From positions 2,356,001 through 2,420,000 of the forward strand of contig NZ_CP059735.1 in assembly GCF_000948975.2 (NCBI RefSeq): a stretch of DNA of 64,000 nt, read 5' to 3'. The stretch is from Thalassomonas actiniarum. GTDB lineage: Bacteria > Pseudomonadota > Gammaproteobacteria > Enterobacterales > Alteromonadaceae. The position numbers were made by a program, and so were the translations under genes. The notes beneath the pieces are model-generated. The model did no database searches. It was given only the letters and a program-made list of their open reading frames with translations, and was not told the DNA's origin. Of this stretch, positions 34,975-44,608 are shown in pieces (positions within the stretch are counted from its first letter, which is position 1; each line of letters opens with the position of its first letter).

Positions 34975-35463
34975 TCACTTACCGGGATATGTTCTTGTTA
35001 CGGTTTTTTTACCAACAACGGGAACGACATCTGCTCCGTTACAGGTTTTGTTGTTGACTAAGGCTGTGATATCACATTGTTTCTCACCCTGTTTCTCAAT
35101 GCAAAATTCAAAACGGGTACGGGTTTTTACCGGGTTTGCTATGGTGCCCTTTTTCAGCTGTGACCAATTCCAGCGACTTAGGGCCTTTTTGGCCTCCCGG
35201 GCAAAATAGCGATTACTTGCCTCTAACACCTGGATATCTTCAACCAGGTTATCCGGGGTGATCACATAAGCTAAGGTGACACAGCCATCTTTATCGGCCT
35301 TGGCGCTTTCAAGGGGATATAAAGGCTCAACCCGTTTTAATTGCTGCCATTTCTCGGTCAACAGCTCGGCTTCTGTTAGTGGCAGCTCTGTGTGGCCGGT
35401 TGGCGTAGTGTTGCAGCCGGTTAAAACCAATAGGCCGAGAAAAGTTAAAACATGAGGTTTCAT
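34975..35463 (-). CDS. TonB C-terminal-domain lipoprotein
   Basis: A 162-residue protein with a lipoprotein signal (LLVLTGC, Cys17) followed by a TonB-type C-terminal domain: VEPLYPLESAKADKDGCVTLAYVITPDNLVEDIQVLEASNRYFAREAKKALSRW is split here as the P-x-YP..A..G.V, V-x-x-A-N and F-x-x-A-x-x-A-x-x-x-W elements of that family. It lacks the TM and Pro-rich linker of true TonB. The C-terminal extension has four Cys. Such lipoproteins occur alone in marine bacteria; the partner is unknown. Confidence 0.8.
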   Translation of the reverse strand: MKPHVLTFLGLLVLTGCNTTPTGHTELPLTEAELLTEKWQQLKRVEPLYPLESAKADKDGCVTLAYVITPDNLVEDIQVLEASNRYFAREAKKALSRWNWSQLKKGTIANPVKTRTRFEFCIEKQGEKQCDITALVNNKTCNGADVVPVVGKKTVTRTYPGK

Positions 35464-35605
35464 AAGCGGACGTCCCTGTAGTGGTGGAAAAAGTTAAATC
35501 TTGAAGGTGGATGATTATCCATATAAAACAATGTATTTCAACTACTTATCAGCGATGCTATCAGGTAAGAAAACTATAGTAATACTGAGCCTGGTTGATT
35601 TTCAG

Positions 35606-35911
35606 TTAATAATTACTGGAATGAAAATAATGGATAATGTCCATTTTTTTATGGGGAATGCCTATGATATCTATGCCTTGGCGATGGATAAGGTAAAAGA
35701 TAACATGCTGCCCTTGTGCGAAGCTGTAATAACCTTCATGGATATCTGCTCTATGCTTGCCAAGCTTTGGGTTTTCCGCAAGAGTATTAAAGGCTGCTTC
35801 CAGGTTCTTAAGGTAAATGTTTCGTTGGTTTTTCCCCCATTGTTGTTCCGTATATCGAGCTATATTTTTTAGAGCATCACGGGCTTGGGGTGTGACCCGG
35901 TATTTTGCCAT
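35606..35911 (-). CDS. parE: ParE/RelE-superfamily toxin
   Basis: A 101-residue protein beginning [21 protein letters not shown] and continuing EQQWGKNQRNIYLKNLEAAFNTLAENP, then YYSFAQGQHVIFYLI, the ParE pattern of one helical hairpin plus a beta-sheet. ParE toxins inhibit DNA gyrase. It overlaps its antitoxin gene by one base (TAATG), so the two form one transcription unit; the antitoxin comes first. Confidence 0.9.
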   Translation of the reverse strand: MAKYRVTPQARDALKNIARYTEQQWGKNQRNIYLKNLEAAFNTLAENPKLGKHRADIHEGYYSFAQGQHVIFYLIHRQGIDIIGIPHKKMDIIHYFHSSNY

Positions 35912-36159
35912 TACTCGTTATTATCTAAATCGGCAATTAATGAATCCATAGAAAAGTCATCAACGAAGTCCCCTGAGGCAGCTTGTTGAGCCCCTGTTGC
36001 CAAATGTGCTCTTAGGGCGGCCAATTTAGTTTTACGCTCTTCCATAGTGCGCAATGCATCGCGAACAACTTCACTGGCGGAGCCGTAACGGCCACTGGCT
36101 ATTTCATCTTTAATGAAGGCTTCCCAATGCTCGCCCAGGCTGAGACTTGTCGTGGCCAT
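35911..36159 (-). CDS. parD: ParD-type ribbon-helix-helix antitoxin
   Basis: The 82-residue protein opens with [38 protein letters not shown], the ribbon-helix-helix domain of ParD/CC2985 antitoxins, followed by an acidic toxin-binding tail ending DLDNNE. It presumably represses its own promoter, which lies in the AT-rich DNA just upstream (36160-36230). Paired with the ParE toxin gene. Confidence 0.92.
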   Translation of the reverse strand: MATTSLSLGEHWEAFIKDEIASGRYGSASEVVRDALRTMEERKTKLAALRAHLATGAQQAASGDFVDDFSMDSLIADLDNNE

Positions 36160-36289
36160 ATCTACCTCAATTATTCATATTTAACAAATTTGAATATAGC
36201 TTGGATAATAAAATAAGGCAATGCAGGGAAGTAAAGGGTAGCCACAGGGCGGGGGTCATGAAAGTTAATTAATCGCTATTCGCTAATAT

Positions 36290-36460
36290 TTATTCACTGG
36301 CCCGATATTTTCTTCGTCCGGGACTTACGGCACTTTTTAGCCATTTATCCAGTTGTTTATTCTGCTTTTTATCAGGTTTTTCATCAGCTAAGTCATGACC
36401 GGTGTCTTTAAACTGTAAACTTAACTGCTCAAACTGACGCAGTAAATCTTAGTGCTTTTC
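36290..36460 (-). pseudogene. degenerate coding fragment in the parD-bkd intergenic region
   Basis: Read on the minus strand, a 56-codon open stretch ends at 36290 and translates as DLLRQFEQLSLQFKDTGHD then LADEKPDKKQNKQLDKWLK and SAVSPGRRKYRASE; its composition looks like a real C-terminal region, but it has no start and is preceded by an in-frame TAA with further plausible residues before it. I read it as the remains of a protein gene. The rest of the 36160-36635 interval holds only the bkd promoter region. Confidence 0.4.
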
Positions 36461-36635
36461 TTTGCTAATGCTTGAATATCAGTTTACGTAAAGGTAAAGT
36501 GCTGGGCGATTATTACATGACAACAAGCTATAACTCGAGTGCTGCTAAAGACTGCTGTCTAAGGACTATACTACAAGCAGCTAGATTTAAGGATAACTCA
36601 CCTTGCCCCGCAAGGCTTATAATAAAGAGAATGTT

Positions 36636-37817
36636 ATGAACACTGAGATATATAACGAAGGGCCGGTTGTACACAAGCCTGTTTTTATTGACGGTCATTC
36701 AGTTGAAATTCCAATCCTCAAAGTATTACAACAAGATGGCACCCTGTATCCGGGGGCAGAATTACCCGAAATCGATCAGGAATTAGCCACTAAGGTATAT
36801 AAAACTTTGGCTTTTCACCGGGTATTGGATGAACGTATGGTAGCGGCCCAGCGTCAGGGACGGGTCAGCTTCTATATGGCGGCACTGGGCGAAGAAGCCA
36901 CCAGTGTCGGCGGTGCGGCGGCGTTAAAAGATCAGGACATGATCATGGCCCAGTACCGCGAGCAGGGCGCTTTAATGTTCCGTGGTTTCTCCACCGAGCA
37001 GTTTATGAACCAGATGTTCAGCAATGAAAAAGATCTGGGTAAAGGGCGTCAGATGCCGATCCACTACGGCAGCAACGAACTTAATTACATGACCATTTCT
37101 TCTCCGTTAGGCACCCAAATTCCACAAGCGTCGGGTTATGCCTATGGTCAAAAATTACAAGGTTTAGATGCCGTTACTATCTGTTATTTTGGTGAAGGCG
37201 CCGCCTCTGAAGGCGACTTCCATGCCGGTTTGAATATGGCAGCGGTGCATAAAGCGCCGGTTATTTTCTTCTGCCGCAACAATGGTTATGCCATTTCTAC
37301 TCCGTCTGACGAGCAATATGTCGGTAACGGTATCGCCTCGCGCGGTGTCGGTTACGGCATTAAAACCATACGTATCGACGGTAACGATATCCTGGCGGTC
37401 ATGAAAGCGGTGCAACTGGCGCGTGAATACGCGTTAAAAGAAAGCGCACCTGTGATCATTGAAGCCATGTCTTATCGCCTGGGGGCGCATTCAACTTCCG
37501 ATGATCCGTCCGGTTACCGTACCCGCGAAGAAGAAGCAAAATGGCAGGCCCATGATCCGATTTTACGCATGAAGAACTGGATGCTGGCGCAACAATGGTG
37601 GGATGAAGCCCAGGAAGAAACCTTGTTTGAAGGGTTACGTGAAGAAGTCTTGGCTGCGGTAAAAGTAGCTGAGAAAATTGAAAAACCTGAACTTCAAGAA
37701 ATGGTTAACGACGTTTACGATGTTCCACCCAAGCATTTACAAGATCAATTGGATGCGCTGGCTGAGCACATCAAGAAATATCCTGATGCTTATCCTGTCA
37801 CTTCAGGGAGATTATAA
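36636..37817 (+). CDS. bkdA1: branched-chain 2-oxo acid dehydrogenase E1 alpha
   Basis: ATG 36636 with AAAGAGA upstream; an in-frame TTG 36603 lacks support. The 393-residue protein is the thiamine-diphosphate-binding alpha subunit: [16 protein letters not shown], the GDG-like metal/ThDP loop [32 protein letters not shown], and [15 protein letters not shown] (phosphorylation-loop region). It decarboxylates the 2-oxo acids of Val, Leu and Ile and reduces the lipoyl group of E2. First gene of a three-gene operon with 2-bp spacing to the beta subunit. No lipoamide dehydrogenase follows, so E3 is supplied from elsewhere. Confidence 0.95.
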   Translation: MNTEIYNEGPVVHKPVFIDGHSVEIPILKVLQQDGTLYPGAELPEIDQELATKVYKTLAFHRVLDERMVAAQRQGRVSFYMAALGEEATSVGGAAALKDQDMIMAQYREQGALMFRGFSTEQFMNQMFSNEKDLGKGRQMPIHYGSNELNYMTISSPLGTQIPQASGYAYGQKLQGLDAVTICYFGEGAASEGDFHAGLNMAAVHKAPVIFFCRNNGYAISTPSDEQYVGNGIASRGVGYGIKTIRIDGNDILAVMKAVQLAREYALKESAPVIIEAMSYRLGAHSTSDDPSGYRTREEEAKWQAHDPILRMKNWMLAQQWWDEAQEETLFEGLREEVLAAVKVAEKIEKPELQEMVNDVYDVPPKHLQDQLDALAEHIKKYPDAYPVTSGRL

Positions 37818-37819
37818 TT

Positions 37820-38797
37820 ATGGCGCAAATGAATTTATTACAAGCAATTAATAATGCGCTTGATATTGCAATGGCGGATAACGATCGCGCCCTTTGTTTT
37901 GGTGAAGATGTTGGCCATTTTGGCGGTGTATTCCGTGCTACCAGCGGTTTGCAGGACAAGTACGGTAAAGAGCGTTGTTTCAATACTCCGTTAACCGAGC
38001 AGGGCATTATCGGTTTTGCCAACGGCCTGGCGGCCCAGGGCAGTGTGCCGATTGCTGAAATCCAGTTTGCCGATTATATTTTCCCGGCGTTCGATCAAAT
38101 CGTCAACGAGTCCGCCAAGTTCCGCTACCGCAGCGGTAACGAATTTGATGTCGGTAACTTAACAATCCGCAGCCCGTACGGCGGCGGTATTGCCGGCGGT
38201 TTATACCACAGCCAGTCGCCGGAAGCCTACTTCACCCATACCCCGGGCCTGAAAGTCGTGGTTCCCCGCAACCCGTACCAGGCCAAAGGTCTGCTCTTGG
38301 CCTCTATCCGTGACGACAACCCGGTGATCTTTTTTGAACCTAAGCGTTTATACCGCGCATCTACCGGTGAAGTACCGGAAGAAGATTACCAGTTGCCATT
38401 AGGTAAAGCGGACGTGGTCACCACAGGTGACGACATCACTTTACTTGCCTGGGGCGCACAAATGGAAATCATGGAAAAAGCCGCAGAAATGGCGTCTGCC
38501 GACGGCATTTCCTGTGAAGTGATTGACCTTCGCTCTATTTTGCCTTGGGACGTAGAAACCATCGCCAACTCGGTAACCAAAACCGGGCGTTTAGTGATCA
38601 GCCATGAAGCCCCGGTAACCAGTGGTTTTGCCGGTGAAATTGCCGCCACCATTCAGCAGGAATGTTTCTTACACTTAGAATCGCCTATTGAACGTGTTTG
38701 TGGCCTGGATACCCCGTATCCGCTGGCGCAGGAAAAGGAATATATTCCGGATCACTTAAAAGTATACGAAGCGATCAAACGCAGCATCAATTACTAG
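37820..38797 (+). CDS. bkdA2: branched-chain 2-oxo acid dehydrogenase E1 beta
   Basis: The 325-residue transketolase-type beta subunit shows [18 protein letters not shown] with the conserved ThDP Glu, [31 protein letters not shown] and [20 protein letters not shown]. It forms the alpha2beta2 E1 with the product of the preceding gene. Ribosome site GGGAG overlaps the upstream stop. Length and motifs are normal. Confidence 0.95.
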   Translation: MAQMNLLQAINNALDIAMADNDRALCFGEDVGHFGGVFRATSGLQDKYGKERCFNTPLTEQGIIGFANGLAAQGSVPIAEIQFADYIFPAFDQIVNESAKFRYRSGNEFDVGNLTIRSPYGGGIAGGLYHSQSPEAYFTHTPGLKVVVPRNPYQAKGLLLASIRDDNPVIFFEPKRLYRASTGEVPEEDYQLPLGKADVVTTGDDITLLAWGAQMEIMEKAAEMASADGISCEVIDLRSILPWDVETIANSVTKTGRLVISHEAPVTSGFAGEIAATIQQECFLHLESPIERVCGLDTPYPLAQEKEYIPDHLKVYEAIKRSINY

Positions 38798-38807
38798 GAT
38801 TATCAGC

Positions 38808-40394
38808 ATGAGCATTGATTTTATATTACCCGATATCGGCGAAGGTATCGTTGAATGTGAACTGGTTGAATGGCTGGTAAATGAAGGGGATATTATCGAA
38901 GAAGATCAGCCGGTTGCTGATGTGATGACAGATAAAGCCCTGGTACAAATTCCGGCGATGCATGCCGGCAAGGTCGACAAGCTGTATTACAGTAAAGGAG
39001 ACATTGCCAAGGTACACGCGCCTTTATTTGCCATGACCCCTGAAGGCGGCGCCGGCGAAGCTGCGCCTGCGGCTTCATCTGAGCCGGTACAGGAAGCCGC
39101 TCCGGCTCCTGTAGCAGCAAATGGTGCCAGCAATGTTGAAGACTTTATCTTACCGGATATCGGTGAAGGTATCGTGGAATGTGAGCTGGTAGAATGGCTG
39201 GTCGCGGAAGGCGATGTCATTGAAGAAGATCAGGCAGTTGCCGATGTTATGACAGACAAGGCGCTGGTACAGATCCCCGCCATGCATGCCGGTAAAGTAG
39301 TTAAGCTTTACTACAACAAGGGCGATATCGCTAAAGTACATTCTCCCTTGTTTGCCATTGAAGTTGCTGGTGGCGCCGCTCAACCTGCTGCTGCACCTGT
39401 AGCTGCGCCAGCCCAGGCTCCTGCTGCGGCGCAAACACCGGCGCCTGTGCAGGCGGCGGCTGCCGGTAACGGTGAAGCCAAGAAAACCGTAAACGGCAAA
39501 GCCATTGCCAGCCCTGCGGTCAGACGTATCGCCCGCGAGCTTAATGTTAACATTCATGAAATTCCCGGCAGCGGTAAGAAAGGTCGGGTGTATAAAGATG
39601 ATGTTATTGCCTTTAAAGAAGGCGGTGCTGCTCCGGCTCCTGCTGGCAAGAGTGCGGCGGTAACTAGCCCGGCAGCTGCTGTAGAAGGTAGCGTTAAAGT
39701 TGAGCCTATCCGCGGTATCAAGGCGGCGATGGCCAAAGCGATGACAGAGTCGGTATCGACCATTCCTCACTTTACCTATTGTGAAGAAATCGATATGACC
39801 AATTTGATCAAACTGCGCGGCGAGCTTAAAGAAGTATACGCCAAGCAGGACATTAAATTGACCATGATGCCGTTCTTTATGAAGGCGATGTCGCTGGCAT
39901 TAAAACAGTTCCCGGTGATCAACTCGCAAGTCAATGCCGACTGCACCGAGATCAGCTATTTCAGCGATCACAACATCGGTATGGCGGTTGACTCTAAAGT
40001 GGGCTTGCTGGTACCCAATGTTAAGCAGGTGCAAACCAAGTCTATTTTAGATCTGGCCAAAGACATCAGCCGGTTAACACAAGATGCCCGTGACGGCCGT
40101 GTTGCCGGCGACGACTTAAAAGGCGGTACTATTACCATCTCGAATATCGGCGCCATCGGCGGTACGGTTGCTACCCCTATTATCAATAAACCGGAAGCGG
40201 CGATTGTTGCTTTAGGCAAGGTACAAAACCTGCCGCGCTTTAATGATAAAGGTGAAGTGGAAGCCCGTGCCATCATGCAGGTGAGCTGGTCTGGCGACCA
40301 CAGAGTTATCGACGGCGGCTCAATTGCCCGTTTCAATAACCTGTGGAAGTCGTTCCTGGAAGAGCCTACCAATATGCTGGTGCATATGAGTTAA
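38808..40394 (+). CDS. bkdB: branched-chain 2-oxo acid dehydrogenase E2 (two lipoyl domains)
   Basis: The 528-residue acyltransferase has two lipoyl domains in tandem, residues 4-77 and 112-185, each with the lipoylated Lys in VMTDKALVQIP (Lys43, Lys151), then an Ala/Pro-rich linker, a peripheral-subunit-binding domain (about 225-265, ASPAVRRIARELNVNI) and the catalytic domain (about 305-528) with the active-site WSGDHRVIDGGSIARF. Most BkdB proteins have a single lipoyl domain; the two here are almost identical, suggesting a recent duplication. A terminator follows. Confidence 0.95.
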   Translation: MSIDFILPDIGEGIVECELVEWLVNEGDIIEEDQPVADVMTDKALVQIPAMHAGKVDKLYYSKGDIAKVHAPLFAMTPEGGAGEAAPAASSEPVQEAAPAPVAANGASNVEDFILPDIGEGIVECELVEWLVAEGDVIEEDQAVADVMTDKALVQIPAMHAGKVVKLYYNKGDIAKVHSPLFAIEVAGGAAQPAAAPVAAPAQAPAAAQTPAPVQAAAAGNGEAKKTVNGKAIASPAVRRIARELNVNIHEIPGSGKKGRVYKDDVIAFKEGGAAPAPAGKSAAVTSPAAAVEGSVKVEPIRGIKAAMAKAMTESVSTIPHFTYCEEIDMTNLIKLRGELKEVYAKQDIKLTMMPFFMKAMSLALKQFPVINSQVNADCTEISYFSDHNIGMAVDSKVGLLVPNVKQVQTKSILDLAKDISRLTQDARDGRVAGDDLKGGTITISNIGAIGGTVATPIINKPEAAIVALGKVQNLPRFNDKGEVEARAIMQVSWSGDHRVIDGGSIARFNNLWKSFLEEPTNMLVHMS

Positions 40395-40416
40395 GCGCTT
40401 GCTATAAACTATTGTG

Positions 40417-40441
40417 AAAACCCGCTGCGGCGGGTTTTTTA
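40417..40441 (+). terminator. rho-independent terminator of the bkd operon
   Basis: AACCCGC / GCGGGTT stem with a short TGCG-type loop followed by six T, 23 bp after the bkdB stop. Confidence 0.92.
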
Positions 40442-40468
40442 GTATCTATGCCTTTAGATCAATAGCCT

Positions 40469-40855
40469 TTAGATTAATAAATCTTTGCCGGGCTTTCCCC
40501 TGACCTTATTGCTTAACAGATAAGAAAGTATGACCGCTATCAGGCCCATATAGGCGTGATAAGGCGTGTCTCCAGAACTTACATGGGCACTGGTCGCCAA
40601 CAGCAGGTTTATAAAATAGGCGGCATAAACCATTTCTTTTAAATTGTTATAACGGTTGAAAATTAATATCAGCAACGCCAGTAACTTCAAAGCCGCGAGC
40701 GGGTAAATGATATAAGTGGGATAACCAAACTTGATAAAGAAGCCGGCCATCATTTCATGTAAAAAAACGTAGCTAAACACCGACCAGCCGAGCAATAAAA
40801 ATATCAGACCCGTACTAAACCAATACAGGAGTTTTTGGGGAGTAGTTGCATTCAT
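40469..40855 (-). CDS. DoxX-like membrane protein
   Basis: A 128-residue protein with four predicted membrane helices (about 12-32, 45-62, 75-90, 98-115), starting MNATTPQKLLYWFSTGLIF and containing the DoxX-type phrase FGYPTYIIYPLAALKLLALL. DoxX-family proteins are small membrane proteins linked to thiol or quinone redox. It is divergent from the LysR gene with about 195 bp between them, and is likely that regulator's target (inference). Confidence 0.8.
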   Translation of the reverse strand: MNATTPQKLLYWFSTGLIFLLLGWSVFSYVFLHEMMAGFFIKFGYPTYIIYPLAALKLLALLILIFNRYNNLKEMVYAAYFINLLLATSAHVSSGDTPYHAYMGLIAVILSYLLSNKVRGKPGKDLLI

Positions 40856-41049
40856 AAAAATTTCTCCATTTCAAAGTTAACAGGGATAAAAGAGACAACC
40901 CGGCTGCAGCGCGGAGCCAATACCTGACTAAAGCTGTTATTCCGGTTGTCACTTGGTTGTTGAGGGGAAGTTTATTGTTTTGATAAAAGTTAGTAAACAC
41001 CTTAAAATCGAACTGATAAGCACTTTATTCCGAACAATCTGGAGGGGAT

Positions 41050-41946
41050 GTGCAAACAATATTAAAAGATATTCGAAAAATGGTGGTATTTGCTCAGGTT
41101 GCTGCCGACGGTTCGTTCACCCGTGCTGCGCAGTCTCTTAATTTGGGTAAAGCTTCAGTGAGTGAGCAGATTAGTCAGTTAGAGCACGAGCTAAAAGTAT
41201 CGCTGTTAAATCGCTCAACCCGGCGGGTTAGCCTAACCGAAGCCGGCGAGATATTTTTAAGCCATTGCCGGCAGATGATAGAACAGGCCCAGGCAGCGCA
41301 TGATAGTGTCAGCGGTTTAAGCGAACTTCCCCATGGCAAGCTCAGGGTTTCTACTACGGTCGATTTTAGTGTCTTTCAGCTTGCTCCGCTATTGGCCGGG
41401 TTCCGGCAAAAATTCCCGGACATTCGGCTGGAGATAGTGCCCGATGACGGTATTACCGACCTGGTGGCCGAACAGATTGATATTGCGATTCGCATTGGCA
41501 AGCCTGACGATTCCTCTTATCGCTATCGTTTACTGAGAAGGTTTCAGCTGGTCATGGTTGCCGGGAAAGGTTATTGCGAGCAATTTGATTTACCTGAAAC
41601 CCTGGCTGATTTGCTGGATCACCAATGGATTTCTTTAACCTTACAAACGAACACGATAAAGCTGTCGGGTTTGAAGCATGGACAGCACCAGCAAATAGAG
41701 GTTATTCCTGCGTATGCCAGCAGCTCTCCGATGTTAAGCCATACTATGGTCAAAGAAAACTTAGGTATTGCGATGTTGCCTGAATTTCTGGTTGAGAGGG
41801 AAATACAAGCGGGCAACATGGTGCGGGTGCTGAAGGATTATGAGTTTATCAAAGGAGAAGTTTGTGTGCTGTATCCCTATTCATTACAGGTGCCTGCGAA
41901 AACGCGCGTTTTTATTGATTATTTACTGCAAGCAATGCCCTGTTAA
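41050..41946 (+). CDS. LysR-family transcriptional regulator
   Basis: The 298-residue protein has the winged HTH at residues about 10-65 (DGSFTRAAQSLNLGKASVSEQISQLE) and a substrate-binding domain with GKLRVSTTVDFSVFQLAPLL. The GTG at 41050 is chosen because GGAG lies 5 bp upstream; ATG 41080 is inside the HTH and too late. It belongs to the subgroup with the CrgA/DmlR-like signature. It is divergent from the DoxX-like gene. Confidence 0.9.
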   Translation: MQTILKDIRKMVVFAQVAADGSFTRAAQSLNLGKASVSEQISQLEHELKVSLLNRSTRRVSLTEAGEIFLSHCRQMIEQAQAAHDSVSGLSELPHGKLRVSTTVDFSVFQLAPLLAGFRQKFPDIRLEIVPDDGITDLVAEQIDIAIRIGKPDDSSYRYRLLRRFQLVMVAGKGYCEQFDLPETLADLLDHQWISLTLQTNTIKLSGLKHGQHQQIEVIPAYASSSPMLSHTMVKENLGIAMLPEFLVEREIQAGNMVRVLKDYEFIKGEVCVLYPYSLQVPAKTRVFIDYLLQAMPC

Positions 41947-42283
41947 CTCTTGCAGCTGATTAAACGCTTGATAACAATGCAGTGCAGGGTATGGGGGAAG
42001 CAATTATTTTTAAATCCCATTTTTCTTAAACTTTTACTAAGGCTATTGCAAAAGCGGAGCGTAAGGTTTTCGCACGTCGGTTCTTTTGATCTTTATCAAA
42101 TAATAACCCTGCATTTCCTAATTACTTTCCTTTATGTGACTTAGTCACAGAAGTCTGTTGCTAGACACGGCACACTCTCATGGTAATTCAATGGCTTGCA
42201 AGTGATTATCATTATCATCTATGATCCGGCCCGGTTTATAACCGCCTTGAGCTGACCAACAATTTTTATACGGAGGTAATTTT
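41947..42283. other. intergenic region with Fur-box promoter
   Basis: No gene over 337 bp. It contains a TTTCTTAAACTTTTA stretch, a TGTGACTTAGTCACA palindrome at about 42134-42148 (Crp-like half-sites but too closely spaced for consensus), and the Fur-like site described separately. Confidence 0.5.
42202..42221. promoter_or_regulatory. Fur-box-like site
   Basis: GATTAT-CATTAT-CATCTA is three consecutive NATWAT-like hexamers, the way Fur sites are commonly described. It lies 64 bp before the start of the RHH gene and suggests iron-repressed expression of that gene and the YncE-like gene that follows. Confidence 0.55.
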
Positions 42284-42490
42284 GTGTCTGGCAACATGAC
42301 TATTCAACTTAATCCAGAGCTTAACCACCAACTGGAAAAACTGGCCAGGGCCAAACGCAGCCCGACAGCATTTTTGCTCGAAGAAGCTATCACTAACTTT
42401 ATCAAACTGAACCAAAACCAGGACCAGCCCCTGTCGGCAGAGCAGGACACTCACTATGATGCCGATTTCTTTTTTGGTGCGCATATTTAA
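42284..42490 (+). CDS. small ribbon-helix-helix protein
   Basis: A 68-residue protein: TIQLNPELNHQLEKLARAKRSPTAFLLEEAITNFIKL is a CopG-type ribbon-helix-helix, followed by an acidic tail ending DADFFFGAHI. GTG 42284 has GGAGG 7 bp before it; ATG 42296 (MTIQL) is an alternative without a spaced ribosome site. No toxin gene follows, so it is probably a free repressor or orphan antitoxin. Its Fur-box promoter is unusual for this class. Confidence 0.8.
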   Translation: MSGNMTIQLNPELNHQLEKLARAKRSPTAFLLEEAITNFIKLNQNQDQPLSAEQDTHYDADFFFGAHI

Positions 42491-42548
42491 CAGCTGCTAT
42501 TAAACATCTTTAATCGTTAATTAGAAGTACACATACAAGGAAAGCTTA

Positions 42549-43817
42549 ATGAAAAGTAAACACAAATATTTTAACTCGTTGTTATTGGCGGCAAGTTTAT
42601 CCACGGCAGCGGTAACATCAAGTGTTGCTGCAACAGAGGTCCCGCTGGAGGAAGACGGTTTCGAAATTGTGGCCTATTACGGCGATAAACTTGAAGATCG
42701 TGTGGTGGTGGTTGATGTGAACAACATGACCTTAAAAAGCGCCAATGCCACCTATGGTACAGATCCCTACCCGGTGGATAAAGCCGGTGATTTGGACAAG
42801 GTATATGCGGTAACCCGTGGCAGCAACTCCATGGATGTCATCGACTCGCAAACTTTTGAACAAATTGGCCTGGTAGAGTTACCCCATTACCCGCGCTCGG
42901 CAGAAGCCTACAATGCCCACATGCGTTTGCAGCTGGTGACCGGCGCAGACAAACCTATGGCCAGCCTGATTGATATCGATACAGATACCGTCATCGCCTC
43001 GGTGGGTGAAAATATTGTGTATGAAGCCAACGGCGATTACGGCGGCAGCAATGCCACCGGACATCCGTTCTGGTTCTCCAAGAAAAGATTTGCCCTGATT
43101 GACCGCCCGAACCGCACGATTCATGTGTATAAGGTGCGTTTAAAAAGAAACGGTGAATACAAGGTGACAGAGCTAAGCTCCATCGCGACACCTACCGCGG
43201 TACATCACCTGATGCAGGGGGAAAGAAAACGTATCTTTTATGCCCTGGCCGAAGGCTCGGCGCAAAACAATTACGCGCCGCTGGTGATCAAATACAAGAT
43301 GCAAAAAGGCGTTTTAACCGAGCTTGCCCAAACCTCCCTGGCACAAGACTCAATAGAAGTTATGGGCAGCCATCACGCCAATATGCACCCCGACGGACAG
43401 CACATGTATATCGGCTCCACCGAAGGCAATTTATATGTGCTTGATACCGAAACCATGACCATAGTGAAAACCATTGAAGTTGGCCTGGGAGCAGGACACA
43501 CCACCTTTGCGCCGGACAGAAACCTGGCGATTGTCACCAACCACAAAGACACCTTTGTCTCTGTGATTGATACCACCACGCACAGCCTGATCAAAAATGT
43601 GACCGTAAGCGGCGCGCAGAAAAACGGCACTATTTTGCAGTCTCATACCAGCCTGGTTTCACCGGATATGAACTACTTTTATGCCTTTGCCACCGACAAT
43701 GGTATTTTCTTTGAGCTTGACTTAAATACCCTGGAAGTAAGCCGCACCCTGGAAACCGGCGGTACACCTTTACAAGGCGTATTCTTATGTGACGGGCAAA
43801 GCTGCTCAGGCATGTAA
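42549..43817 (+). CDS. YncE-like secreted beta-propeller protein
   Basis: The 422-residue protein has a signal peptide (cleavage near VAA-TEV) and repeated YVTN-type blades, for example VYAVTRGSNSMDVIDSQTFE, MYIGSTEGNLYVLDTETMT and NLAIVTNHKDTFVSVIDTTTHS. E. coli YncE, an iron-starvation-induced periplasmic propeller, is the nearest characterised type; the upstream Fur-like site agrees. It ends in an unusual VFLCDGQSCSGM tail with two Cys. AAGGAAAG ribosome site before the ATG. Confidence 0.85.
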   Translation: MKSKHKYFNSLLLAASLSTAAVTSSVAATEVPLEEDGFEIVAYYGDKLEDRVVVVDVNNMTLKSANATYGTDPYPVDKAGDLDKVYAVTRGSNSMDVIDSQTFEQIGLVELPHYPRSAEAYNAHMRLQLVTGADKPMASLIDIDTDTVIASVGENIVYEANGDYGGSNATGHPFWFSKKRFALIDRPNRTIHVYKVRLKRNGEYKVTELSSIATPTAVHHLMQGERKRIFYALAEGSAQNNYAPLVIKYKMQKGVLTELAQTSLAQDSIEVMGSHHANMHPDGQHMYIGSTEGNLYVLDTETMTIVKTIEVGLGAGHTTFAPDRNLAIVTNHKDTFVSVIDTTTHSLIKNVTVSGAQKNGTILQSHTSLVSPDMNYFYAFATDNGIFFELDLNTLEVSRTLETGGTPLQGVFLCDGQSCSGM

Positions 43818-43933
43818 GACATTACAGACTTGTTGTCTACAAGGATGAAGCCTTATACATGACTAAGGCATGTACCCAGGGACGGGTCCCCCCATTTTCT
43901 GCTGATGTGCCGCCAAGGTATAGGGGCATAAAG

Positions 43934-44608
43934 TCAGCCAGTAAAAACCAGGCCTTTAGCGCTAACACTGCTGAGTGTTTTTTTAATCTCCGCTTTTTCT
44001 TGTTCGTTTTTCTCATCAATGAAGCCCTGCAATGCCGGGATAACCTGAGCTTTTAATTTCCCCCGGGTCAGTAGCCCCAACGCCAGTAAGGCATGATCGG
44101 TTGCCATGATAATAGGGGTTTTATCACTCACCACCTGGTTTGCGTGTTTTGCCACCTCTATTAGTGCATCAACACTTGCACTCTCAGTTAACAGCCCGGC
44201 GTTGACATACAGGGCATATGCAGCCTGCAACAGGGTATCTTTATGTGTTAATGCTTTGCAGATGCATTGTTCTATGTCTTTCGACCACAGTTTTTTGCTG
44301 ACCCGGCCTAACGCTTCAATCACTAAATCATGATGGCCGGTGTCAGCCAATGCCAGTAGCTGGCTAATAGTTTCCGGGGTTATGGTGACCCGGCGAAAAA
44401 TACTGATGGTACAACCGTCAAGAGTGCTTTCTCCCCGGTGGGTTAAATAAGGCGCCAGTTCGGGCAACACCGCTTCGAGTGGTTTGAATTGTTTCGGCCT
44501 GCCGCTTTCTTCGATAACTTTTACTGCTTTAGACAGTTGATAAAAGGCCCGGGCCTGTTCGCTGTCGGTTAAGGTGAAGCACTGATGAATAAGGGTATTG
44601 AGATCCAT
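43934..44608 (-). CDS. predicted HEAT/ARM-like helical repeat protein
   Basis: A 224-residue soluble protein made of helix pairs of about 35 residues (ISQLLALADTGHHDLVIEALGRVSKKLW, ICKALTHKDTLLQAAYALYVNAGL, ALLALGLLTRGKLKAQVIPALQGF). This is a HEAT/ARM-like arrangement, though no family is recognised. The upstream gene is YncE-like in convergent orientation. No function can be assigned. Confidence 0.65.
   Translation of the reverse strand: MDLNTLIHQCFTLTDSEQARAFYQLSKAVKVIEESGRPKQFKPLEAVLPELAPYLTHRGESTLDGCTISIFRRVTITPETISQLLALADTGHHDLVIEALGRVSKKLWSKDIEQCICKALTHKDTLLQAAYALYVNAGLLTESASVDALIEVAKHANQVVSDKTPIIMATDHALLALGLLTRGKLKAQVIPALQGFIDEKNEQEKAEIKKTLSSVSAKGLVFTG

Noticed and set aside
39150-39770. 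Long minus-strand frame inside bkdB (206 codons)
   Set aside because: It is opposite a well-conserved E2 gene and its Arg/Ser/Cys-rich content is typical of a shadow frame.
42134-42148. Crp site (TGTGAC...GTCACA)
   Set aside because: The two half-sites are separated by only 3 bp instead of 6 or more, so it does not fit a Crp dimer site.
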